Source: Daphnia carinata (lineage: Eukaryota; Arthropoda; Branchiopoda; Diplostraca; Daphniidae). From it: a stretch of 64,000 nucleotides of DNA. Position numbers and translations under genes: made by a program. Within the stretch, counting starts at the first letter, position 1. Each line of letters begins with the position of its first letter. Under the pieces are notes generated by a model. That model saw nothing but the letters and a program-made list of their open reading frames with translations, had not been told where the DNA came from and did no database searches. Below are positions 44,648 to 55,309 of the stretch, piece by piece. Location: NCBI RefSeq assembly GCF_022539665.2, contig NC_081338.1, forward strand, positions 2,480,001 to 2,544,000, in the 5' to 3' direction.

Positions 44648-44714
44648 CATCAGGTATAAGCAGCCAAAAAAAGATTTTCATCACAATCAAACGGTAACTC
44701 GTTATCATCATCTA
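44648..44714 (-). ncRNA. Candidate C/D-box snoRNA B1
   Basis: Minus strand: box C (A)TGATGAT at 44705-44711, a conserved inner stretch AACGAGTTACCG, a TTTGATT/GTGATGAAA stretch that fits a D'/C' pair, then GGCTGCTTATAC and box D CTGA at 44650-44653. Related elements at 45812-45884 and 54086-54150 keep the AGTTACC core and box D. Size and box order fit a C/D snoRNA. Guide targets were not identified. Confidence 0.55.
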
Positions 44715-45041
44715 TACACATTGCCTGAGTTATGTTGTACAACTACCTTCAGTCAGTAGTTTGACGACAAGGTCTTCTTTTATATACCGCAGCTTCTGGA
44801 TCATATGGCTCGCAGAGACCTGCACTAAGATGTAGACAAGCCACAGGGAGTACAGCACATTTTCACAAGAGAGCATGGATAAAGCAGGGAAATGTCAGTA
44901 AATACCTCCTACCGTCCAAATGACAGCACCGTGATAAGTTCTCTGCAGTAGAAATCCCAACGGAAGTAAATCCATCACCTGCATATTAAATTTCTTATTA
45001 AATAATTCTCTTGCTAAAGGCAGGAAGTTTACACACATCCC

Positions 45042-45116
45042 ATTTCAGTACCAGGAATCCATTGCTTATATTTTAATCAAGGACTATGCCTCATAAGCAA
45101 AACTTCTCATCACTAA
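45042..45116 (-). ncRNA. Candidate C/D-box snoRNA A1
   Basis: Minus strand: box C GTGATGA at 45107-45113 and box D CTGA at 45045-45048, separated by about 60 nt. The inner sequence (TTTGCTTATGAG, GCATAGTC, TTGATTAAA, then GGATTCCTGGTA next to box D) is nearly unchanged in A2 and A3. Purifying selection on boxes and potential guide segments, with freely diverging flanks, is what C/D snoRNAs show. Target not determined. Confidence 0.68.
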
Positions 45117-45528
45117 GAAAAGGTACACTTACGAGAAATCAACCTACCCAGGAACATCCGGAAGAAAAGCAAATTTGAACATCAACAGTAGTACGAACCA
45201 AACGAACCTGGGCGGCAGTCCACCTAAATGAAATATGCGATAAATCTTGGAAAGACGGAAGGACAACCATTGTCTGCATTAAACGATCAGGTCTTCTTAG
45301 AGGTAGACTGCTCATGGTTAATGCAGCACAAAGTTTTGTCATCAAAATAAAAAAACATATAGGTGGAAGTCAGGCATACCATGCAAGTCCTTGTATAAAA
45401 CAAAAGCCAATCCCCTTCCAGGTACCACATGGAGAACAGCAAACATTTGTTCAAGGCACAGCTACACCTGCAAATTAAAACTATTAGACTTCATCTCCTC
45501 TAGCTCAAAAAATCCTTACACAAATAAA

Positions 45529-45605
45529 CTTTCAGTACCAGGAATCCATTGCTTAAATTTAATCAAAGACTATGCAGACTCATAAGCAAATATTCTCATC
45601 ATTGC
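45529..45605 (-). ncRNA. Candidate C/D-box snoRNA A2
   Basis: Paralogue of A1 with box C ATGATGA (45596-45602), box D CTGA (45532-45535) and the same guide-like segment GGATTCCTGGTA upstream of box D. A small insertion near TGAGTCTGCATAG may alter the D' region. Confidence 0.68.
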
Positions 45606-45811
45606 AAACATAATTTGACAAAAAGTTACAACTTACTAAGGCCAGAAATTCAAGAGAAAACTGAATGCAGCAGACCAGCATCAAATCCATATTCGAGATT
45701 CAACAGAGCCATTTCCATGGCATAACCTAAGATTCAAAGGACCAAAATGATACATTTTCTTAGCAGTTCACCAGTACTATGAAGTATAATTCAGAAACAT
45801 TTTAATAATAC

Positions 45812-45884
45812 TAATCAGACAAAATTTGCAGCCAAGGAGATTTTTCACGAGAGTCAAATGGTAACTCCTGTTGTCATCATAAAA
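45812..45884 (-). ncRNA. Candidate C/D-box snoRNA B3
   Basis: Minus strand: box C ATGATGA (45874-45880), AGGAGTTACCATTTGA, then CGTGAAAAATC, GGCTGC and box D CTGA (45815-45818). Order and core match B1, but the guide segments have diverged, so the target may differ. Confidence 0.5.
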
Positions 45885-46232
45885 TAGGAGTGTTTTGGGA
45901 TACGTTAAGTAAGCACAGACTGCAACTATCTACGGTTACAGTCCATCGCCATTATAACGAATAGTATAATTCTGGCATGTCGACTACAAACAAAACAAGT
46001 TTACAAAAATCATCATACTTACTGGATTTCTGCGACTCGTCCAAACTACAATTAAACTAAACTGCTCCATGCTACGATTCAAGTCTAAGTGAAAGAACAA
46101 GGTCGATGTTCCTCCTTTTATCTAGAGAACCATGCTCGAAACAATGGAGCTGAGACCGCGTCACCGAAATGCCGGTAGTAACAGGGTTGCCAGTTTTGTA
46201 TCGAAAATGACAGTCTATCCATGGTGTACAAG

Positions 46233-46755
46233 TAGGTAGGGCTCGGCCCCGCGACGATCGGGCACGATTTTGGCCGACCCGCGTGGTTTTTTTTTTTTTA
46301 AAGGACAAACCGGTGCGGTTCGGTTTGCCAATTTTTCCAAACCGATTGAACCGCGGTTTGACACGAAATTTGTATCCCTTTACGGTTTTGCAGGGTTTGC
46401 ACTATGAATTTCCAGTTTGCATAGGACAATACATCAGTAACAGAGTTTGCCGCTAGATGGCGGAAAGATCGAACCAATTTTCGATCGCGATACTTACAAG
46501 TCTGATTGGAAATTTTATTTCAAACAAGTTTCAGACCGCCATTACGTTCATAGCAATTAGTGATAATTACTTGATTTGTAATTTTAGCAAAATTTCAAAA
46601 AAAAATTTTTAATAGCGGTTCAAACCGGTTTGGCCCAGTTGCAAACCGAAAACCGAACCGCAGTCAAAAATGGCTAAACCGAACCGACGGTTTGACGATT
46701 TTTAAATGAAAAACCGCGGTTTGCCCCGATCAACGACGATCGGGGCCGAGCCCTA
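46233..46755. mobile_element. hAT-like non-autonomous element (MITE) with 8-bp target duplication
   Basis: The left end (TAGG)TAGGGCTCGGCCCCG and the right end CGGGGCCGAGCCCTA are inverted copies, extended imperfectly by a GACGATCG-type stretch. TGTACAAG flanks both sides (46225-46232 and 46756-46763), an exact 8-bp duplication as made by hAT transposases. The interior of about 520 bp has repeated AACCGCGGTTTG / CAAACCGGTTTG blocks and no transposase ORF. The left end has a four-base TAGG duplication relative to the right. Confidence 0.82.
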
Positions 46756-47138
46756 TGTACAAGGATGGTGAACAGTGTTTCCACTTTCCGCAAACTGTTA
46801 TCCCTAGAACGTTGCCAGACTGGGGACACAAATCCCTATTTTTAAAAAATAAATCCCCAGAAAAATCCCTGTTACCAGCTGCTACTTTCTGAAAAGCGCC
46901 CCGTTCAATACTGCCCGCTTGGTGGCTCTTATTGAGCCCAGTACTTTTGAAGTTGCATAGAGGCGCCAAAGGCAACAGCGGATGGGTCAAAAATCTCAAA
47001 ATCCCGAGAAATCCCCAGAAAATTAAATAGGCCCTGGACAATCCCTGAAACCCTAGATTTCCATAACTACACCCTAGATTCAAAAAATTTTCCTTAAATC
47101 TCCCTAAATAGGGTAATATCCCTAGAAGTGGAATGGCT

Positions 47139-47721
47139 GATGGTGAAACAACTCTTCGTTATAACGGCCTATCTCGGCTGAAGCCTGTTTGGGGTCTAGG
47201 TTATATATTGTCAGAGACGCCTAGTGGCCGATATTGAAGTAAAAGGTAAAGGCTGCACCTACTTGAAAAATTTTTTAAGTCCAAACAAGGGGACGTGTCC
47301 CATTATCCCATTACCTGTTAGTCTGTTACATATCAAAATTAACTTCTAACCTTTGTGTAGTTATATTATCGTATTTTTATGTTTAGTTCGCATAAAATGT
47401 GGGAGAAGTGGAAAAAAATCTTTTTTGTACTTGTTGTTTGTACGCGCCGCGCGTGGCCAGTTTACGTTAGGAAAGGAGAAAAAAGAAAGATTTATACTGG
47501 GTTCGAACTCGAGACTCCCATACTGCAATCAAGTGTTCTATCCATTAAACCACTGTATTTGTAATTACTCTCCTACCGCGATACTAGTAGATCTCCGCAG
47601 TACTTCTAAGTAGTTCCGATGGTGGCGTCGGCTATATCTAACCTCAGTTAGGCCACACCCACCTCCCCTGAAACAGGCTTCATTCGAGATAGGCCTTAAA
47701 ATGGAGAGTTGTTTCACCATC
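47139..47721. mobile_element. Inverted-repeat element with tRNA-like core
   Basis: The left arm, 47139-47190 (GATGGTGAAACAACTCT...GGCCTATCTCG, then GAAGCCTGTTT), is matched by the reverse complement of 47671-47721, about 80% identical by eye. The region between holds a tRNA-derived sequence on the minus strand (47490-47558). The host sequence around the hAT insertion (CCATGGTGTACAAG|GATGGTGAA) resembles the outer edge of this element (CCATGGTGTACAACGATGGTGAAAC, reverse strand), so the hAT copy may have landed in a related copy. Confidence 0.5.
47490..47558 (-). repeat. tRNA-derived (SINE-like) sequence
   Basis: On the minus strand TGGTTTAATGGATAG matches a Pol III A box and GAGTTCGAACCC a B box, about 30 nt apart as in a tRNA. 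The T-stem and acceptor stem do not pair well, so it is a tRNA-derived repeat or tRNA pseudogene rather than a functional tRNA. Confidence 0.5.
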
Positions 47722-48295
47722 GTTGTACACCATGGTCTATCATATGATTTTTCACGAGTCATTTGTTTACGGATAAATAACACTGACGATCAAATCAATT
47801 ACAATACAAATATTATATTAAATTTGTTGTTAGCAATCATTCAGTGGGTGAAAAAGTAACTTTTCTTGTTTCTGGTTAACCAAAAATTTGCCCGTTAATT
47901 GTTCAATGCCCCAGTTAACTACAGTTAATGGGATGAAAACCAGGAAATGTGTAACTTAATGCTAAACATCTTTCAAACCAACCAATGCTGTCAGTTTTAC
48001 AAATGATTGACTACATTTAGAGCTTAATCTTCGATAGGGATCTTGTCTAGATGATTGGCAGGACCATTACTACACGAAAAGTGGTTTTGAAATCTAGTTT
48101 CCTGTAACCTGAATATTAGCTAACTTGAGAAAATTACAAAACTTATGTTCAAACAAAAAATAGTCAATCACTATCAGGATGTTTATCATATCTCCAACGT
48201 ATTTTGACGCCAACGCGAGAGCCCATAGGTTTTATAAGCTAGTGTTAACCTAGATAATCAGTCTAGCGCGCGTTGGTAAAGTAAGGTGGTCGGCC

Positions 48296-51200
48296 ATGTA
48301 TTCTCCGTGTTGGAAGTTCTGGACAGTTTTCTGTGTTTTGCTTGCTTATAATATTTATGTGCAAGGAAATGCCTATGACCCTTGTCTTTCCCCTACAACG
48401 TGCGGTGAGTGCATCCGAGTACCGAATTGTGTTTGGTGTTCCCATAAGGTACGTATTCATATTATTGTCGATTTTCAACAGCATTTCATATGGTAACGCC
48501 GGTCATAGAATATGTCAGTCCAAGGCAACAGTAGCCATCCATGCCAACTGAGAGACTTAATGACCTACTGTCCAATCGAGTCGCTGGTTGATCCCATTCC
48601 GGTAGAGAAAATTCTTGTTGACAAACCGGATGAACTTATTCAACTTCGTCCGCAACGAGTTTCGGTTACCAATCTACGTCAAGGTATAGTTAAGTTCACA
48701 TTTTGCCAATAGATACAGGTAAAACACACGGCACATTGTGGAAGCAACAGGTCTTGTCCACAACTTTTCGATGCAATTCAAAGTTGTGAAAAACTATCCA
48801 GCTGACTTGTACTATTTGATGGATGTATCGCATTCCATGCTTGATGACAAGAATAACCTAGTACGATTGGCAGGATCACTGGTGGAAACAAGTAAATGAA
48901 GTGTATTCTTCATGTCACATTTTTATAACGATTGACATCATTTTTAATAATCGTTTAGTGCGAAATATTACAACAGAGTTCGTATTGGGATTCGGCTCAT
49001 TTGTTGATAAAAATGGTAAGATTTTTCTCGTTAGTCCATCTGGCAATAATTTACCATTAACCAATTGTTCTTATATCCAGTTATCCCGTTTGTTGAGAAG
49101 TAAGAATTGCATTTTTATGTTGATGGTGTCACCTGAATAGCGTATCAAACTTTACATCAAAAATTTTGGCATAACTTGAAATTCTTTTATGGTTGTCTTC
49201 CATCGTCAAGAACTAATGCGAGCTGTGGCCCAAGATCATTTCCTGAAATTGGCTGTTCTGTAACCTATTCGTTCAGCCATAAATTGTCGTTAAGCGACAA
49301 TGTCAACGAATTTACCGTATGCGATTATAGCTGTAGTTGAATCAGCGCAGTTAAGGCACACATGTTATTCTCTTGATCGATGGTCGATAGGAAACTGTAA
49401 ATTCAACACGTATCGTGACAACTTTCGACGTACCGGAAGGAGGTTTTGATGCTCTTCTTCAAGCCATGGTGTGCAAAGATCAAATTGGCTGGAGGGAAAG
49501 ATCTCGACGCTTGATTGTGTTTGCGACAGATGCACACTCTCATCTCGCTGGAAACGGAAGGGTATTACCTCAAGATAAATTATTATTAGTTTTCCATTAC
49601 ATTACAAAAATGAACGGCGATGCAGTTAGGAGGTATAATCAAGCCCAATGATGGCTTATGTCATCTTGATTCAAACAACATGTATGCAGAAGCCCTACGT
49701 CAGGATTATCCATCTCTTGGTCAAATCAGCCGGTTTGCAAAGGACAACAACATGAACATAATATTTGCCGTGACAAACGATGTTAAATCTAGTTACCTGG
49801 AGTTTAGCAAGTTTGTTCCCGGTTCTTCTGTTGCTAATCTTGATCCAAATTCAGAAAATATTGTGGAGCTGGTTCGCGAAACGTACGAGGTATTATAGAA
49901 GCTATGCTTAATTAGTAAGGAGAGTCTGTGTCTAAATATTTTTGCTTTGCGTAAATTTATAGAAAATTTCTTCGTCAGTTGAAATGATTGACACATCGGG
50001 CCCAGAAGTGAGAGTGCGTTACTATACAGCTTGCACCGGAACCTTGGTACGGGAAAATAATAAATGTGAAGGACTCAAAGTTGGAGATATTGTTAACTTT
50101 ACAATAAGCATAGAAGTATGATCATCCATTTGTTTGCTTTTCATTGATTTTAAATATTATCAGGATTTACAATTTTCCTTTTTAGGCAATTGAATGCCCA
50201 GCAAACGTTTCTGCCCGTACACCAATCATACAAATCAAGCCAGTTGGCGTGAACGAAGTTCTGACATTGGACCTCGAAATCGTGTGCGATTGTGCGTGCG
50301 AGAAACCTGGTGGCCACGTGAGTTAAAAAAACCATTTCGGTGTTCTTGTTTGATGTCCTAAAAACGGAAGTACTGGCTTTTAGCCTTTATCTTGCATTAC
50401 CCTAATAGCCGGCTAAGAACGCTATCATTCGTTATCTATATGTACATTTTACAGGGTTTTGTAGCAAATGCGACCGAATGTAATTCTTCAGGTGACTTGA
50501 AATGTGGCGTATGCGAATGCGACAGCTCGCACAGCGGAAGTCATTGCGAAGTAAATAAATCATTCATAAAATTTCACAAGAACGAATAATCAGTGAATAA
50601 CTATGATTTCACACAGTGTCGAGGGAACGAAAATATTGTTGAGTTGGAGACGAATTGCAAACCTGACAATGCGACAAAAATTCTTTGCAGCGGCCGGGGT
50701 GACTGGTATTTTAAAATTTTTATTACAAGGAACTTAGGGCCCTAGCGAAAAACTGAAAAAACAAACGTGCGTATAATCCCATTAAATAATATCAAAAATT
50801 ATTTATCATTTGCAGCTTTTGCGGTAAGTGCCAATGTCATAAGCGTCCTAACTCGATGGAGGTACGTACCGTTACGATACTACGCCGCGTACTTGTACAA
50901 TTAATCCAAGTGTAACTAATGAACCAGGAAATTAGTGGGACTTACTGCGAGTGCGATGATTTTTCGTGCGATCGTTTTGACGGAAATCTTTGCGCCGGCC
51001 ATGGTTCTTGCAATTGCGGTCAATGTTTATGTAAGGCATCACCTGTCTCTTTAATATCATTACGTATGACGTAAAGGAGTTTCCCTTTTAGGTTACGCTG
51101 GATGGCAAGGAAGTGACTGCAACTGTAAGACAACGAACGAAACTTGCATCCCGATTGGTAAGTTGAAAACATAATACACTTCCTGTGAGACTATGCTGTA

Positions 51201-52088
51201 TAATTTTCTTGTGGTAAACAGGTGGCGGAGACGTGTGTTCAGGTAATGGTGTTTGCAATTGCGGCAGCTGCCAATGTTCAGCTACCTCGAACGGGAGATA
51301 TTGTGAAGACTGTCCGGTAAACATGGCCTTCTGGTTCTTTACTTTATGATATTAAGAAACATTTTAAATTATATTCTATTTTTAAATATTTTGGCTTGTA
51401 TCGCTTCGATAGACGTGTCCTAGCAGGTGTGACGAATTTACACCCTGCGTTCAGTGTAAAGTCTTTCAGACTGGACCTTACTCGGCTGACAATGAAGCAG
51501 TTTGCAATAGCGAATGCACGTATTCCATCGAAACGCAAGAGACAGTTCAAGGTAAAAATGACGAGGCGTTAAACGGGGCAGCCGTCTAATGGGGCTATTG
51601 GATTGTTTTAGTGGAAGAGACATCCGAAAGAGAATGTTCTTACGAAAACGAAAAAAAATGTACGGTAAAATTCGTTTATGGCTTCGATTCGAATGGTGCT
51701 ATACTAGTCCGTGTCCAACAAGAACCTATTTGTCCTCCACCAATACCTGTACTGGCTATAGGGTTCGGTAATGACGCAAGCACGCCAATGCGACAGCTTT
51801 TTACTTTTATGCCACCTTTTCTGTAATTGTTGAGCAGGATTAGCTGGAGCTCTGATTGCACTTTTGTTGCTTGCGTTGTTATGCTACCGCCTCGTCACCT
51901 ATTTTTACGATAAAAGGGAATATGCACGGTTTCTAAACGAGCGGGAAAATGCAAAATGGAATACCGTAAGTCTGTTAGTTTGAAAAGCAAACGAACCAAC
52001 ACTATCGAATCTCTTTTGCTTGCAGGACAACAATCCTCTCTACGTTAACCCGACGGGAACTTTTAAAAATCCTACATACAAATTATAA
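48296..52088 (+). CDS. Integrin beta, copy 1 (beta-PS-like), complete
   Basis: Cell-adhesion receptor subunit pairing with an alpha integrin to link matrix to the cytoskeleton. Twenty exons close in frame to 783 aa: 48296-48448, 48509-48683, 48751-48891, 48959-49015, 49081-49099, 49211-49316, 49391-49561, 49626-49889, 49963-50115, 50186-50317, 50455-50550, 50617-50705, 50816-50861, 50928-51030, 51092-51157, 51222-51316, 51413-51551, 51612-51767, 51838-51965, 52026-52088. Domains: signal peptide ([14 protein letters not shown]), PSI ([16 protein letters not shown]), beta-I domain with [14 protein letters not shown] (MIDAS D134, S136, S138) and [15 protein letters not shown], hybrid, Cys-rich EGF repeats (50.5-51.3 kb), beta tail, TM about 721-742, and a tail with KREYARF, NPLY (766-769) and NPTY (778-781). 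The third exon's acceptor was chosen to restore NFSMQFKV before YPADLYY. Confidence 0.93.
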
Positions 52089-52558
52089 ATTGCCTTATTT
52101 TTGCTAACTTTCAAATGTCGCACTTTATTACCGATATCACTAAACGGGTAAAGAGATCAGTTCAATTACAAGAATATGCAGTCACCGTAGTCCTACATAA
52201 ATAAGTTAGATTCATTGGCACCAAGAAGCCATTACATTTTGTGTCTAATGTATTAAAAAAAAAATGAAGAAACACTTCTTTTGTAATTAAATGCAAATGC
52301 AAAGAATAAAATCGAACAGAAACAAAGAGCCAATTTCTCATGTGTATAATGTACTGTAATACAACTGCCAGCAAGCAACTTCATTGTACAGATAGTTATA
52401 AGAAATGTAGTGAGGAAAATACCAAAAAAAAGGAGAAAAAGCTTTCAAAGCAAAAAACTTCGGTAGAAAAATTGCAATCAAATCAAAAGATCGCGAAACA
52501 AATATGAATCTTTGTTTCGATTTGAAGATGTCTTTAGTTAAACCGAAACTAGACCTAT
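52089..52558. other. Spacer between integrin copy 1 and troponin C pseudogene
   Basis: 3' regions of the two convergent genes. It is alignable to 59117-59658 in the second unit (for example ACCAAAAAAAAGGAG and GCTTTCAAA blocks), with indels. Confidence 0.5.
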
Positions 52559-53149
52559 TCACCAGTCCATCATTTCCATGAACTCTAAACATTTAAAATG
52601 AAATGAGAAAACAGCAATTAACCCCGTGAAATAAAGTGCAGGTAAAATCAAACTGTTACCGTCGAAATCGATGGTTCCTAAGCCGTCCTCGTCGATTTCG
52701 GCGATGATTCCGTCCAAATCGTCGGGAGTTAGCTTGCCATTGACCTCGTGAAAAATTTCCCGTAGTACGGAAGTGGTGATGTATCCGTTGCCTGTTAATA
52801 ATAGTTTGGGAACAGAGGCATTGGGCACATGTTCCGTAACAAGGGCTCTCTTAACCAGTTATTATATTCCTACCATCTTTGTTGTAAAGACGGAAAGCTT
52901 CTTTCAACTCGTTTTTCGACCCACGTTATCGAACACCTTCTGCAACACTTGAGAAAGTAATCGAAGATACACAAAATATTATTCTGCCATATCGAATAAG
53001 ATAAGAGAGTTGACTTACTGACCAGTTGTTCCTTGTTGACATCTTCCTGTTGTACCAGAAACGAGAAAAATACATTACATCCAACCCAAAGACGTAAAAA
53101 AGTCGTTCATCACACTGCACCACAAGGCGCAATTGTTAACAGCCTACCA
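52559..53149 (-). pseudogene. Troponin C copy 1, deleted and frameshifted
   Basis: Remnant of the gene intact at 59659-60609. It keeps the lone ATG exon (about 53147-53149), the short exon encoding EDVNKEQLV, part of the next exon (KVFDN), and exons for EF-hands III and IV ([24 protein letters not shown]). About 300 bp, from EF-hand I through the linker including all of EF-hand II, is missing: KVFDN joins a region just before [11 protein letters not shown], and the junction is out of frame, with TGA two codons after GRKTS. EF-hand IV has Leu at a calcium-ligand position, and the final exon has a one-base insertion giving MMDW instead of MMTGE. All three lesions argue against a working protein. 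Confidence 0.85.
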
Positions 53150-53289
53150 TGGTAAGAATTTGTTAGATTGGACACTGAAGTATAAACGGAGCTAATCGGA
53201 GGAGTCGAGTTACATATTTTTACAATATAGAGAGACGCGTATGGTATGGCTATCGGCTGCAGTTTTCCGGCAATAAGTCCGAGTGGGTA

Positions 53290-53880
53290 TTGGGTTTTTT
53301 TTGGCAAAAATTACAGGATGCGACATAATCTCGTATTTCCGCCGACATGTTTCGGCACCAGAAACGCTCTGAGATGTTTGGTTTGACTTTTGCGAATTCC
53401 AAAATGTCCACTTGTTATAAATGCGTGGCATGATTGAAGAATATCTCTAAAGAGAATTGGGGGCACAACTAGCTGGTGTTTCTTTTTCATTTCTACTTCC
53501 ATTCTTATGATACAACACAGTACTGTAAAGCTGGAACTGGCCGTTTTCTTGAACAGTTGCTTTAGTGGCCGCTAGTCCTTGTAATCGAATCCCTGTATCC
53601 TTGATGGGTGCTTCACGCTGCTGCCACATGGCAATTTCTAGTGGTGAATACCAAGATATACTGTACGCAAAATTCCGATCGTCGGCATAGGATGACGCGG
53701 TAGGGCATCGGCTACTCTGTTGTCAATTGTTTTTTAATGTCCGATGGAAAAGTCAAATTCTCGTATCTCTAATATCCAACGTGCAAATTTGCCCTTGATT
53801 TCTTTTTTGTCAGCCGTCAGCTGCCGACCGATGTATGCAAATCGGTGAAACTCGTAACAATGAAAAACTCGTGGATGTTA
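53290..53880 (-). mobile_element. Ty3/gypsy-type retrotransposon pol fragment, broken
   Basis: Minus-strand translation shows, in order, an RNase H end (FARWILEIREFDFSIGH), the RVADALPRHP motif (usually ADALSR), and an integrase zinc-binding region (VVPPILFRDILQSCH followed by GHFGIRKSQ). These are separated by stop codons and frame changes. No LTRs, reverse transcriptase core or complete integrase are present. It sits next to the troponin C pseudogene at the junction of the two duplicated units. Confidence 0.7.
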
Positions 53881-54085
53881 AATATCTATTGTGGAAGGTC
53901 TATATATTGAACAACGAAGACACGATGAAGTAAACTAATTTTAGTAAAATCACAATATCGTGTCACAATATTTCGAATATTTCTTTAATTTATGAATCAG
54001 CTCCAGACACACAAAGAACACATCACTGTAAATAAAAAGAACTAGCTTCGCTACTAAAACCCTGCAGATTACTGGCGGAAAAAAT

Positions 54086-54150
54086 TATCAGGTATAAGGA
54101 ACCAAAACTTTGATTTTCATCATAATCAATCGGTAACTCGTTGCCAATCT
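54086..54150 (-). ncRNA. Degenerate C/D-box snoRNA-like element B2
   Basis: Minus strand: keeps AACGAGTTACCG, TTGATTATGATGAAAATC and CTTATACCTGAT with box D (54088-54091). Where B1 has box C ATGATGA it reads AGATTGG, so a canonical box C is absent. Confidence 0.4.
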
Positions 54151-54556
54151 CCTTTCACATTGCCAGAGCTATGACATACAATTGCCTTCGTTCAGCATCC
54201 TGACGTCCAAGTGTTCGTTGGCAACTTTTTATAACCCTATGTTCTGGATAGAAGCGCCAACGTAAAACAAAAATAACATACGCCAATTTTTTGTATCATA
54301 ATCGCTCGGAGAGATCTGCATGAAAACATCAGGTCTTCTTAGATGTAGACTAGTCACGGTGAATACAGCACACAAATTTCAAGACGGAACAGGAATAAAG
54401 CAGAAAAATGCCAGTAGATAACTCCCATCCTCCAAGCGATAGCCTCGAGATAAGGTCCCTGTGTAGGAACCCAATTGGAAGTAAATCCCTTGCCTGCATG
54501 TTAAAGTTCTAATTAAACAATTCTCTTGCTAACAGTAGGAATTTCAAACATAGCTC

Positions 54557-54632
54557 TTTTCAGTACCAGGAATCTTTTCCCTTAAATTTTAATCAAAGAC
54601 TATGCCTCATAAGCAAAATATTTCATCATTAA
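54557..54632 (-). ncRNA. Candidate C/D-box snoRNA A3
   Basis: Box C ATGATGA (54623-54629) and box D CTGA (54560-54563) are intact, as is the inner TTTGCTTATGAGGCATAGTC. The segment before box D (AAAAGATTCCTGGTA) differs from A1/A2 in its 5' half. Confidence 0.6.
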
Positions 54633-55309
54633 GAAATAGTACACTGAAGAGAGATCAGCCTATCCCAGGAACGTTGCGGGATACAAGTGTAACGAAGCCA
54701 AATATACTGTATGTCTTCAACTTATATTCCCTTTCTTTCGCATCTATATTCATTATAAAATGTAAACTATTAATTGCCACTCACAAATCAAAGATTTTTT
54801 AAATGGCGTGATAATGGTGCGATGGTGAGCGTCGCACCGTGCCGCCAATCAAACTGTGTTTGTAGTGATGCTGATGACGCAGGGGTGCGTCAGCTTGCAG
54901 GAATTCATCTGTGTCACCCGCGTTGCGTATGGTGTGGTGCAGTTAATGGGAAAAAATAAAGCAAGCAACATAAATTTTAAGCTTATTCGATACTAAACAT
55001 ATTTCAAACCAAACAATGCTATTTATTTTACAAATGATTGACTTCATTTAGAGCTAAATCTCCGATAGCCATCTTATTGTCTCGACATGACCATCTACCA
55101 CTAAGAGGAAATTGGTTTCGAAATCTAGATTCCTGTAACGTGAATATTGGCCAACTTGACAAAATTATAAAACTTATGTTCAAGCAAAAAATGGTCAATC
55201 TGTTCTATCATGGTGTTTATCATATCTCCAATGTTTACTTTATCCGCCAACGCAAGAGCCAATAGAAGATAATCAGTCTCACATGCGTTGGTAAAGTAAG
55301 ATGGTCGCC

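Larger units (their letters stand above)
44498..46075 (-). ncRNA. Putative snoRNA host gene (unit 1)
   Basis: Inferred spliced minus-strand transcript hosting C/D-box snoRNA-like elements. The first visible exon ends at 46023 with an excellent donor (CCA|GTAAGTATG). Another donor (CTC|GTAAGTG, near 45130) sits just upstream of snoRNA element A1, and an acceptor-like AATATGCAG lies after it near 44985. Exon-like modules at about 44780-44985 and 45139-45345 share a motif like GTCTACATCTTAG / GTCTACCTCTAAG with each other and with 54340-54360. Coding potential is poor and varies between modules, while the intronic elements are better conserved, as is usual for snoRNA hosts. AATAAA (minus) at 44498-44503 is a candidate polyadenylation signal. 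The start near 46075 is approximate. Confidence 0.5.
53985..54700 (-). ncRNA. Putative snoRNA host gene remnant (unit 2)
   Basis: Diverged duplicate of 44.5-45.15 kb in the same order: snoRNA-like B2, an exon-like module (54310-54510) and snoRNA-like A3. A3 keeps both boxes, while B2 has lost box C. The second unit lacks the A2/B3 part and the first exon seen in unit 1, so it may be inactive or driven by another promoter. Confidence 0.42.

Noticed and set aside
45139-45345. 68-codon minus-strand ORF (starts MMTKLCAALTMSSLPL) as a protein gene
   Set aside because: The frame is not preserved in the duplicated modules at 44.8 and 54.35 kb, while the neighbouring snoRNA-like elements are; better explained as an exon of a noncoding host.
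47490-47558. Functional tRNA gene
   Set aside because: A and B boxes are present, but the T-stem and acceptor stem do not pair, and the sequence lies inside an inverted-repeat element.
48296-52088. Integrin copy 1 as a pseudogene, because several exons first appear in clashing frames
   Set aside because: Correct choice of GT-AG introns (for example the acceptors at 48751 and 49211) restores one continuous 783-codon frame.
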